From positions 1-7,030 of the forward strand of contig JAFQVE010000643.1 in NCBI GenBank assembly GCA_017408185.1: a stretch of 7,030 nt of DNA, read 5' to 3'. Below the pieces are notes generated by a model. The model had not been told where the DNA came from. It worked only from the letters and a program-made list of their open reading frames with translations, and made no database searches. Below are positions 1 through 6,732 of this stretch, one piece after another. The number at the start of each line of letters is the position of its first letter. Within the stretch, counting starts at the first letter, position 1. The position numbers and the translations under genes were made by a program. Source of the stretch: Oscillospiraceae bacterium (GTDB lineage Bacteria; Bacillota_A; Clostridia; Oscillospirales; JAAYXM01).

Positions 1-3000
1 CTCGTTCATAGCACCTGCACGAAGCGCCGCAAAACCGAAACCGGAAAGAAGATCGCTTTCAAGCGAGAATCCACCATCCTCGTCAACTATACTCCGTATT
101 TCCTGCTTGATTTTTTCCGGTTCTGCATCATAAATAGAGGTATGCAAGCCGTCTACGCTATTGCCGTTTTCCTTATATATAACACGCGCGAGCAGACGAT
201 TTCCGGTATACTTAAAGCCTGCTACACAATCTTCAAGCACAACGTTTGTTGTGGCAGTTGCCGTTCCGTCGGAGTCTCCCATCTGTGCTGAATAATATCC
301 GCCGAGAGTGAGGCGTGGAATCGCAGTAAACATCTTCACAAACTTAGGATTATCAAGCAGATTATATTCCTCATACTTTTCTTTTCCGGGTTGCTGTGTA
401 TATTTATAAAGCTTTTCTGATGTATCAAGCAGATACTGCACCCAGAATTTGTTGTACTGAGTTGAGTTTTCATTTCCGTTTCCATCGCGATCTACCGCCG
501 AAAGCAGATAATCAATCGTATATGCACCCGTGTTATTCGGCATCGGATTTCCAACAGTTGCGCTGTTATATACTTTACCTGTACCATAACGCATAATCCA
601 GTCAAGCATCTCACCCGTTTCCGGTTCACGGTCAAGCGCAATTGCAGCTGTTGCAACGGCTGCCTGATGCAGACCAAAGTTTCCGATCACTCTGCCATGT
701 TTTGCTCCGTCGAATATCTCAAGAAGGATGTTGTCTTCCACATTCTTACGGAGCGCACCGGGACTGTCCTTTAGATTTACCGGAATAAGGTTTCCATTTT
801 CATCACGCTTCCATGAACCATCCTCGTTCATTTCATACTGAGGTGCATTTTTCGAAAGATACCCAACTACATACGGATCGTTGTATATTGGCAAAAATGC
901 ATCATAAGACTCTGCAAGCTCAACTGCAAGATATGTGGCATCAACAGGATCACATACTGTTCCTAAATATGAGTCAGACCTAAATGTTCGCCATTTTGCC
1001 CACTCAAAATATGGGTAAAGATCCGCCCACTTGTCAAGAAGAATAGCGCCGGCTCTGCCATATTTCGCATCACCTGTATAAAGGAATGCCTCGCGAAGGC
1101 TTTTAAGCGCACTTTTCATAACTGCGCTGTTAGTTCCTTTTGCCTGCCAGATGCCTTCAAAAGCGTAATTTGATGCAAATCTATACAGTACGGGGCCTGT
1201 TCTGCTTCCATCCTTATACCATGCATATCCGTTTTTATTTTCAAATCGCGGATCATATCCGGGCACACCCTTCTCATCAGCCATTTCCTTTGAAATATAC
1301 GGCTGACGATAGCCGAAGCCGTCATCAACTGCCCAGCCACGAACACCGAGCTTTTCATCCATTTCATCATAAAGGTCGTTATTCAGATATCCACCCTCTA
1401 AACCGTAACCGTAGAACGCATACCATTCTTCATTTCTCGGATCGTTGTCAAACCATGCAACGCTTCCGGGTTCCGGAGCGGAATCCATCGGACGTACGCA
1501 AGTACATTCTCCGCCGGCTTTAACACTTTCGCAGACAAACAACTCATGATGTCTCTGCAAAGCCTGTTCATAGCTCCAGAGCTTTTTGCTTTCCGTCACG
1601 CCAAGTTCAAAGAATTTGCCAAAGTCATTTGACGGGAAGAGACGTTTACATTCAGGGCACTGTATCTTCCATTCATAACTGAGTGCCTGTGATAAAAATC
1701 CGTATTTACTATACTCAAGAGTAAGGTCCTCTTCACAATAGCGGCAAACGTTGTTGGTCGGATCCCAGCGCTGCCCCGGGTAATAATAGCGTGGGAGCCC
1801 TTCCGGCACTGCCATATTATATATCTTGTCGAAATTCTCGAGATAAACATCTGCTTTTGCTACAGCAGTATCGCGCAGATTCTTGGCCCATGAATATTTC
1901 GTTGCGTTTGCCTTTGCATTCTCGCGGTCGGCAACCGTAAATATCTGTGGGGTGATACTTGCATCCCATACGACATCGATTTCAATCGGTGAAACGCTGA
2001 TCTCACCAATATTTTTCCACTCCGGATTTATCTCCGGAACAACAATCGCTTTTCCAAGATTTATTCCGTAAACCATGCCGTTTTCAGATAGATTCACAAT
2101 ATCGCCCATTCCTTCATCAGCAAAGGTCCACGTAATATACTCATACGGAATTTTAACGGTTTTACCGCTGTTCATAGTAACAGACAACTCTATATCCGTT
2201 CTACCGTAAATATATATTGTATCTGCATATGAAACTTTCACTCCGCATGACGAATCCACACCGGAAGTGTCCTCAACCGTTATAGAAAGAGTCCCATTAA
2301 AATGCTTTCCCCCGTATGTAATGATAGCTTTTATTTCTGCCTTGCCGTCGCTTATACCGATAATCTCTCCCGACTCAGAAACAGTTGCGACCTTCTCATC
2401 GCTCGATGACCAAGCTATCTTCTGTATATTTTCAGCTTCATAAACAATTTCAGCACCGTTCTTGTCATAAAGCTTTATACTTGGGATTAACGTTTCACCA
2501 CCGAGCGTTATAACAGAAGTTTCCGCTGTAAGCTTTGCTTCCTTTACATTATCTCCGGATACCGACGGCTCGACCACGTTAACCGTTACGGTATCGCTCT
2601 CAAATGTCTTTCCGCGAGCAAAAACCACAGCTTTCACCTCTGCACTGCCGCAAGCTTCTGCGGTAAGCACCGTTCCGTCAGCCGAGAGCGAGACTGCGTT
2701 ATCCGGGTTTGAAACAAGCACAAAGCTTTTGACAACTCCGCCGGAAACAACCTTGCGGTCCACCTGCTCAAGCCTTACATCAACAGCAACATCATCTCCG
2801 ATTTCATACCGGGCTTTCGGATAAATGTATGCAGCTTTAAGTGCAACATCCTCGCTTACAGTTATCAGATTCTCAAACGTGTACACACTTCCGCCAAGAA
2901 TAACATAACTCTTTACCATCGCCGTGCCGCCGGAAAGCGCGGTAAACACTTTGCCGTCATCAGACTGTGAAAGCACTCCTTCGCCATCCTCTGAAAGCGC

Positions 3001-4833
3001 ATGATGGACATAAGCATTCGAAGCATCAACCTGAGTTCCTGTCGCATCCAACAACGAAACACTTGTCTTTTCACCCGGAGCTATACTCTTATCTGAGAAA
3101 ACGACAGTTGCCGCAGACGCTGCAGGGCTTCCCACAAGATAAACTCCCTCAAATATCATTTTATACTTTGTCGGAGCTTTCTTACTGTAGCAGGTTTTTA
3201 ATATCATAAGATACTCGACATAGCCTTTGCTGTAGTCAAGATTTTTATCCGCAACAAACTCACCGATGTTGCTAAACCTTACAGTTTTTTCTGTTGAATC
3301 GTTGAAATCTGCCTCTCCAACAAAGTTTTCATCTGACATATAAGCATCAATACCTGCCTTGACCGACGAGAAAGTCATTTCATCTTCATACGGCAGCATA
3401 TAGATTTCTGCAAGACCTGCACTTGACCGCGTACGACCGGATATATCTACGTTGTATTTTCCCGGTGCAGGAACTTTCACCTTGAATGCGATCCAGTCTC
3501 CATCCAATCCGCAGGAGTCCATACCATTGGAATACTGGGTAAAATACTTTTTACCGGGTCTTCCTTTAACCTGTGCTGAAACCATTGCCCAAGGTCTGAC
3601 AGTTCCATAATCGCGATATGCATAAGTATTGAACTCTTCCTCTTTAATATCTCTGCCCGCAGTTGTATCTGTAACCTCTATTCCCTGATTTACAGTCATA
3701 TCGGAATGTCCTTTTATCGAGAACATATACGACTGATTCGCATCTGCCCATGTAGGCTCAATTACCTCAATTGCCATTTCCTTTGAGATTGAAACGCCGT
3801 CAAGAGTTCCGATAGCCTTTACCGTCGCCGTACCTTCGGCAACTGCGTAGATATTACCATCGGTACCTTCAAGCAGTGCCTCATCAGGATTTCCGTTCTC
3901 CGCAATTTCAACGGTGACAATACCGAGGTTTCCGTCTATTACTTCATCACCGCTAAACCATTTCACTTTCGGCGCAAGCTTTTCGCCTACATAGGTGTTT
4001 TCTCCGAAGGAAACCTCTATATCCGTAAGAGCTTTCTTTTCCGGGACTTTGTTCAAAGTAAGAGATGAAATATTGATTTCTCCTGCTTCATTTGCACAAA
4101 GCAAAAGAACATATGCGCCTGCTTTTAGACTCAGCTCTTTTGATGATGCACCAACAAGACTCTGGGCACCCTCTGTTTTTGCAGCAGACGTCCCTTGGTA
4201 TTTATATGTGCTTGCACTGTCTACCGCTTTATAATCATCTTTATTTATGCCTGCAAAGGAAAAATCGCTGAACTTCATGGCATTTTCTCTTGTGCAAGCT
4301 GTGTCATCTGCGTTTCCAACATACTGTCCGTATACTCTGCTGTCTGCAAATGCACCTTCAAGCGTTCCTGTGTATTCTCCTGCTGTCACCTGTGCATTCA
4401 CCGGAAGAAGGTATACATCCATATCCGACGTTGCAGAGGTGTACAGATAAGATTTCACGTCGATGGTATATTTTCCGGCCGACGGAACTTCAACCTTAAA
4501 TGCAATCCACTCACCTGCATTTGCTGCGATTACACGAGTAGCTGCAGAATTAAAATTACCAACTGCCATATTGTATAGGTTTGTGTTTGCTCGCCCAATG
4601 CATGTAGATGTGCCCGCACCAAGATAAGCCCATTCCGCATCCGCAAGTTCTTCTGTTTTGAATGTATTATTCTTTAATGTTCGTACCTGTGTAAATGTGT
4701 TTCCTCGTTCAATCCAACTTCCGTTGGTAAATGCATAGGTGTATGATACTGCACCAGTATCTTCTGCAGAAATCACCGGAAGCATTGAAATTATCATTGC
4801 TATTGCAAGAATAAGTGATAGTATCTTTTTCAT
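1..4833 (-). CDS. Secreted multidomain heparinase II/III-like polysaccharide lyase (5' 1611 codons, C-terminus beyond the left edge)
   Basis: Probable secreted lyase that cleaves uronic-acid polysaccharide by beta-elimination; the exact substrate is unknown. The frame is open for 1611 codons from ATG 4833 with no stop before the window edge, so the C-terminal beta-sandwich expected in this family lies outside. Domains in order: signal peptide 1-23 (cleavage after VISA), carbohydrate-binding-like module about 31-263, Ig-like domain 269-358, second diverged module 362-570, and four Ig-like domains to about 955. Domain 765-855 has the Big_2 signature WSSSDEKVATVSESG. The catalytic region starts near 957. 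It shows a YSWAKNLRD helix, a four-cysteine site (1030, 1033, 1059, 1062) ending CKRLFPSNDF, GWAVDDGFGY (1166-1175), GNFGLHQ (Asn1385, His1389) and DGNGNENSTQY (Tyr1460). Family knowledge makes Asn, His and Tyr of such motifs the catalytic candidates. The start is set by AGGAGG six bases upstream and the signal peptide. The family call is firm; the substrate is not. Confidence 0.82.
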   Translation of the reverse strand, partial: MKKILSLILAIAMIISMLPVISAEDTGAVSYTYAFTNGSWIERGNTFTQVRTLKNNTFKTEELADAEWAYLGAGTSTCIGRANTNLYNMAVGNFNSAATRVIAANAGEWIAFKVEVPSAGKYTIDVKSYLYTSATSDMDVYLLPVNAQVTAGEYTGTLEGAFADSRVYGQYVGNADDTACTRENAMKFSDFSFAGINKDDYKAVDSASTYKYQGTSAAKTEGAQSLVGASSKELSLKAGAYVLLLCANEAGEINISSLTLNKVPEKKALTDIEVSFGENTYVGEKLAPKVKWFSGDEVIDGNLGIVTVEIAENGNPDEALLEGTDGNIYAVAEGTATVKAIGTLDGVSISKEMAIEVIEPTWADANQSYMFSIKGHSDMTVNQGIEVTDTTAGRDIKEEEFNTYAYRDYGTVRPWAMVSAQVKGRPGKKYFTQYSNGMDSCGLDGDWIAFKVKVPAPGKYNVDISGRTRSSAGLAEIYMLPYEDEMTFSSVKAGIDAYMSDENFVGEADFNDSTEKTVRFSNIGEFVADKNLDYSKGYVEYLMILKTCYSKKAPTKYKMIFEGVYLVGSPAASAATVVFSDKSIAPGEKTSVSLLDATGTQVDASNAYVHHALSEDGEGVLSQSDDGKVFTALSGGTAMVKSYVILGGSVYTFENLITVSEDVALKAAYIYPKARYEIGDDVAVDVRLEQVDRKVVSGGVVKSFVLVSNPDNAVSLSADGTVLTAEACGSAEVKAVVFARGKTFESDTVTVNVVEPSVSGDNVKEAKLTAETSVITLGGETLIPSIKLYDKNGAEIVYEAENIQKIAWSSSDEKVATVSESGEIIGISDGKAEIKAIITYGGKHFNGTLSITVEDTSGVDSSCGVKVSYADTIYIYGRTDIELSVTMNSGKTVKIPYEYITWTFADEGMGDIVNLSENGMVYGINLGKAIVVPEINPEWKNIGEISVSPIEIDVVWDASITPQIFTVADRENAKANATKYSWAKNLRDTAVAKADVYLENFDKIYNMAVPEGLPRYYYPGQRWDPTNNVCRYCEEDLTLEYSKYGFLSQALSYEWKIQCPECKRLFPSNDFGKFFELGVTESKKLWSYEQALQRHHELFVCESVKAGGECTCVRPMDSAPEPGSVAWFDNDPRNEEWYAFYGYGLEGGYLNNDLYDEMDEKLGVRGWAVDDGFGYRQPYISKEMADEKGVPGYDPRFENKNGYAWYKDGSRTGPVLYRFASNYAFEGIWQAKGTNSAVMKSALKSLREAFLYTGDAKYGRAGAILLDKWADLYPYFEWAKWRTFRSDSYLGTVCDPVDATYLAVELAESYDAFLPIYNDPYVVGYLSKNAPQYEMNEDGSWKRDENGNLIPVNLKDSPGALRKNVEDNILLEIFDGAKHGRVIGNFGLHQAAVATAAIALDREPETGEMLDWIMRYGTGKVYNSATVGNPMPNNTGAYTIDYLLSAVDRDGNGNENSTQYNKFWVQYLLDTSEKLYKYTQQPGKEKYEEYNLLDNPKFVKMFTAIPRLTLGGYYSAQMGDSDGTATATTNVVLEDCVAGFKYTGNRLLARVIYKENGNSVDGLHTSIYDAEPEKIKQEIRSIVDEDGGFSLESDLLSGFGFAALRAGAMNE
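454..684 (-). other. Candidate catalytic segment of the lyase (Asn1385, His1389, Tyr1460)
   Basis: This part of the lyase encodes GNFGLHQAAVATAAIALD (residues 1384-1401) and, further on, VDRDGNGNENSTQY ending at Tyr1460, followed by NKFW. In heparinase II/III-fold lyases a conserved Asn near the first motif acts in charge neutralisation, and a Tyr in the DGxxxE-x-S-x2-Y type motif acts as base or acid. Which residue does what here is inferred by motif resemblance and not by structure. The motifs look intact, so the enzyme is probably active as far as this window shows. Confidence 0.55.
1726..1746 (-). other. First half of a four-cysteine, probable zinc-binding site in the lyase
   Basis: Codons 1030 and 1033 encode a Cys-x2-Cys pair in the segment VCRYCEEDL. 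It lies shortly after LPRYYYPGQRWDP. A second Cys-x2-Cys pair (CPEC, residues 1059-1062, at 1648-1659) follows 25 residues later, just before the FPSNDF motif. Two CxxC pairs with this spacing look like a zinc ribbon. Comparable pairs occur in other large heparinase II/III-like proteins, as I recall the family. Metal binding is inferred. Three further cysteines (1101, 1110, 1112) follow and could take part or form disulfides. Confidence 0.6.
3124..3750 (-). repeat. Second, diverged carbohydrate-binding-like module inside the lyase
   Basis: Residues 362-570 of the lyase repeat the plan of the N-terminal module. They have an early KYFTQYSNGMD region and then the core DWIAFKVKVPAPGKYNVDIS, which matches EWIAFKVEVPSAGKYTIDVK of module 1. 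The next part, SSAGLAEIYMLPYED, matches SATSDMDVYLLP. The end, a strand-rich stretch with YVEYLMILK, resembles the YVLLLCANEAGEINISSLTL ending. The TCTREN motif of module 1 is not seen. The core strand 'FKVxVPxxGxYxVxV' is typical of galactose-binding-like beta-sandwich modules. The glycan-binding role is inferred. Confidence 0.6.
4045..4743 (-). repeat. N-terminal binding-like module of the lyase, paralogous to that of the upstream gene
   Basis: Lyase residues 31-263 align without difficulty to residues 33-260 of the neighbouring 586-residue protein. Shared blocks include SWIERGNT, EWAYLG, NLYNM, SATSDMDVY, VYGQYVGN, TCTREN and a terminal ISxLTL strand. More than half of the positions are identical by eye, and the signal peptides before them also match closely (MKKILSLILAI against MKKLLSLILAI). 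This is a within-locus duplication of the 5' part of a gene. A beta-sandwich glycan-binding function is inferred from the strand pattern. Confidence 0.8.
4280..4298. repeat. 19-bp exact direct repeat, copy 1 (in the lyase gene)
   Basis: The plus-strand sequence gcattttctcttgtgcaag occurs here and again, identical, at 6106-6124. Both copies code for the CTRENA(M/K) part of the duplicated module and sit in the same codon phase. It is the longest exact match I noticed between the two genes and shows that the duplication is still visible at DNA level. Confidence 0.9.
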
Positions 4834-4839
4834 AGGTCT

Positions 4840-4845
4840 CCTCCT
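4840..4845 (-). promoter_or_regulatory. Ribosome binding site of the lyase gene
   Basis: On the minus strand the bases read AGGAGG, a full Shine-Dalgarno match, six bases before the ATG at 4833. This fixes the lyase start. The site lies only 15 bases downstream of the hairpin at 4861-4895. Confidence 0.88.
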
Positions 4846-4860
4846 GTTTTGTATCCTATA

Positions 4861-4895
4861 CGAGGGACATAAGACCGGAAAGTCCCTGTCCCTCG
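4861..4895 (-). promoter_or_regulatory. Intergenic hairpin between the binder gene and the lyase gene
   Basis: The arms cgagggaca (4861-4869) and tgtccctcg (4887-4895) are perfectly complementary, giving a 9-bp GC-rich stem with a 17-base loop. The 5-base segment gtccc at 4882-4886 in the loop could also pair with gggac at 4864-4868, an alternative fold. In the transcribed direction it starts 12 bases after the stop codon of the 586-residue protein gene and ends 15 bases before the lyase AGGAGG. No run of U follows, so it is a poor intrinsic terminator. An mRNA processing or stability element, a leaky terminator or a translational control are all possible. Confidence 0.6.
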
Positions 4896-4907
4896 CCGAA
4901 GAGGTCT

Positions 4908-6668
4908 TTATTGTACAGAGGTCGCTACTGCTGTGGTGTAGATAACATAAAGCTTGTTATCAGTTCCTTTATAGATAAGGTATCCGCGTGCATAGTCATA
5001 GTTACTTTCTGTATTAGGCTTTGCGCAGAACTGACCGTGACCGTCATCCACGTTTTCATCAACGCCGTTTCTCTGTGAAGCCGCTTTTGAACCGTCGGTT
5101 GAGCCGATATTGATATCGGTATCACTTCCGAAAATGATTCCGGCTTCAACAATTTCAGATGCATCGCCTCTGTCGTATTCTATCATATATGCACCATCAA
5201 CAGGCGTTTCGTCAAGAACTACAAGCGGATTTTTCTCAATTTCTTCCGTGCCGAAAGTGATATTCTCATCTCCATTCCACTGATAGAAGGTGTATTCCTC
5301 ACCGTAAGCAACCTTTACATCGCCGCGTTTCCAATACTTCGCGCTGTCATCACCATTGAAAATCGCTTTACCAAAACCGCCATAGTTATACTGTGCTACT
5401 GCACGGGTGATACCTTCAGAAACATCATCGCCTTCAAGAAGCTGTGTTTCTTCATCAATCCACCAACCGTTAAGACTTCCGCCAACGACGCCATATCCGC
5501 TCGTCGGAAGAACTGCCTTGCCATCTGTTGCTGTTATTGTATCTACATATGCACCGTTTTCATCCCAGAACTCAACAGCGTGAGTTGCGCTTTCTTTCGG
5601 TGTTGTGTAAACCGGTGTGAGGTATGTCGGAGACATGATGTTGAAGGTGTATTCAGCATCACTTGATACCCAAACACCGCTGTCTGCAGTACCACGTATC
5701 CAGCCTGCAAAGTTTTCTGTATCGTCGGCCTTAACGGTTACGCTGCTACCAACCGGTATTGATGCGATGTTGTTTGCATTCAAGTTTGTGTAGCTTTCCT
5801 CGCCGATTTTATATTGAATATCTGCACCTGTTGCAAATGCAATATTGCCGGTTAGTTCAGTGGGTGCATTTGTCGGTTCGTCTTCAATTTCGGCGGTAAG
5901 TGTGAGAGTAGAAATATACATTTCTCCCGGCTCATTCGTAACAAGAAGAACGATATGCACACCGGCATCAAGCGTAACATTTTTTGATGAAGTTCCGCTA
6001 ATTACTTGCGGTGTGGTATTCTTCGTATACTTCAGGCTTGCACTGTCAATCGCTTTGTAGTTATCTGCACTTATGTCTTTAAATAAAAATTCGTTGAATT
6101 TCTTTGCATTTTCTCTTGTGCAAGTCGTGTCTCCTGTATTTCCGACATACTGTCCATATACACTGCTTTTCCCAAATGCAGGCTCGAGGTCTCCTGTATA
6201 ATCTCCTACCGTAACCTGTGCATCTGTAGGAAGGATATAAACATCCATATCTGATGTTGCACTTGTATGATACGCAGCCTTAACCTCAACATCATATTCT
6301 CCGGAGGTCGGAACTTCTATCTTAAACGCAAGCCATTCTTCTACATTATTTGCAACAACGCGTGTTCCGCTATATGTGCCTCCATGTACCATATTGTACA
6401 AATTGCTGGAAGCTTTGCCAATCATCGCAGATGCGCTCGTTCCAAGATACGCCCATTCCGTATCTGTAAGTGACTCGCTTTCAAACGTGTTAATCTGATT
6501 CTTCAACACACGCTCCTTGGTTGATGTGTTTCCGCGCTCAATCCAGCTATTGTTGTAGAAATTATACGTATACGTTACCGTTGTTGCATCGCTGTCTGTT
6601 GCGAAGGCCGTGGGGATAAACGCCATAATCATCGTGATTGCAAGGATAAGTGATAATAATTTTTTCAT
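4908..6668 (-). CDS. Secreted modular binding-type protein, no catalytic domain recognised
   Basis: A complete 586-residue protein that I cannot assign to a named gene. It has a signal peptide, 1-23 (cleavage after AFA). A carbohydrate-binding-like module at 33-260 is homologous to the N-terminal module of the next gene. A Pro/Thr/acidic linker 261-273 follows. Residues 274-357 form a strand-rich domain (SVTVKADDTENFAGW), and 362-427 resemble bacterial Flg_new/InlB-type repeats (VEFWDENGAYVDTITATDGK ... GWWIDEETQL). A C-terminal domain 428-586 contains YTFYQWNGDENITFG, VEAGIIFG, HGQFCAKPN and ARGYLIYK. No LPXTG, dockerin, SLH repeat or C-terminal hydrophobic anchor is visible, so it is probably released or held by binding. 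The start is supported by AGAGGAG nine bases upstream. The lyase follows 74 bp downstream on the same strand, so cotranscription is likely. A surface glycan-binding partner of the lyase is the inferred role. Confidence 0.85.
   Translation of the reverse strand: MKKLLSLILAITMIMAFIPTAFATDSDATTVTYTYNFYNNSWIERGNTSTKERVLKNQINTFESESLTDTEWAYLGTSASAMIGKASSNLYNMVHGGTYSGTRVVANNVEEWLAFKIEVPTSGEYDVEVKAAYHTSATSDMDVYILPTDAQVTVGDYTGDLEPAFGKSSVYGQYVGNTGDTTCTRENAKKFNEFLFKDISADNYKAIDSASLKYTKNTTPQVISGTSSKNVTLDAGVHIVLLVTNEPGEMYISTLTLTAEIEDEPTNAPTELTGNIAFATGADIQYKIGEESYTNLNANNIASIPVGSSVTVKADDTENFAGWIRGTADSGVWVSSDAEYTFNIMSPTYLTPVYTTPKESATHAVEFWDENGAYVDTITATDGKAVLPTSGYGVVGGSLNGWWIDEETQLLEGDDVSEGITRAVAQYNYGGFGKAIFNGDDSAKYWKRGDVKVAYGEEYTFYQWNGDENITFGTEEIEKNPLVVLDETPVDGAYMIEYDRGDASEIVEAGIIFGSDTDINIGSTDGSKAASQRNGVDENVDDGHGQFCAKPNTESNYDYARGYLIYKGTDNKLYVIYTTAVATSVQ
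5889..6572 (-). repeat. N-terminal binding-like module of the 586-residue protein, paralogous to lyase module 1
   Basis: Residues 33-260 of the 586-residue protein are the second member of the duplicated module pair described for the lyase N-terminus. The core EWLAFKIEVPTSGEYDVEVK is followed by DMDVYILP, VYGQYVGN and CTRENAKKF. It closes with YISTLTLTAE before an acidic, Pro/Thr linker (EDEPTNAPTEL). It differs from lyase module 1 by a few short insertions or deletions only. Confidence 0.8.
6106..6124. repeat. 19-bp exact direct repeat, copy 2 (in the 586-residue protein gene)
   Basis: This is identical to 4280-4298 and in direct orientation, 1826 bp away. It encodes the same TCTRENAK segment of the paralogous module. 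Confidence 0.9.
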
Positions 6669-6677
6669 TATGTTTCG

Positions 6678-6684
6678 CTCCTCT
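6678..6684 (-). promoter_or_regulatory. Ribosome binding site of the 586-residue protein gene
   Basis: The minus strand reads AGAGGAG, with nine bases between AGGAG and the ATG at 6668. It supports that start. An AT-rich stretch upstream (6686-6707) could hold a promoter -10 element, but I see no convincing -35 hexamer at the right distance, so no promoter is called. Confidence 0.75.
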
Positions 6685-6707
6685 TAAGTTTTAATTTATA
6701 TATTTAA

Positions 6708-6725
6708 ATGCCGATGATCCGACAT
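6708..6725 (-). terminator. Weak hairpin after the metallophosphoesterase gene, possible terminator
   Basis: The RNA of the minus strand can fold AUGUCGG-AUCA-UCGGCAU, seven pairs with two G-U wobbles and a four-base loop, starting seven bases after the TAA. The following sequence is UUAAAUAUAUAAAUU, AT-rich but not a clean U tract. It may end the upstream transcript weakly, or may be chance. Confidence 0.3.
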
Positions 6726-6732
6726 ATTATTT

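Noticed and set aside
1140..1523. 127-codon open frame on the plus strand
   Set aside because: It lies opposite the continuous lyase frame, which has clear domain motifs here. The peptide is rich in His, Arg and Pro and shows no domain or ribosome binding site.
4195..4578. 127-codon plus-strand frame with many cysteines (CASCVICVS...)
   Set aside because: Antisense shadow of the lyase N-terminal module. The same kind of shadow frame appears opposite the paralogous module at 5845-6060 and 6267-6473, so it follows from the coding duplication.
4861..4895. Intrinsic terminator between the two secreted-protein genes
   Set aside because: The stem is good, but the loop is long and no U tract follows in the transcribed direction; it was kept only as a hairpin of unknown role.
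4925..5164. 79-codon minus-strand frame inside the 586-residue protein gene
   Set aside because: It is in another frame of a well-supported gene, with no ribosome binding site and no recognisable domain.
6669..6732. Promoter for the 586-residue protein gene
   Set aside because: Several TATA-like hexamers lie in the AT-rich spacer on the minus strand, but no -35-like hexamer sits at 16-18 bp, so the call would be guesswork.
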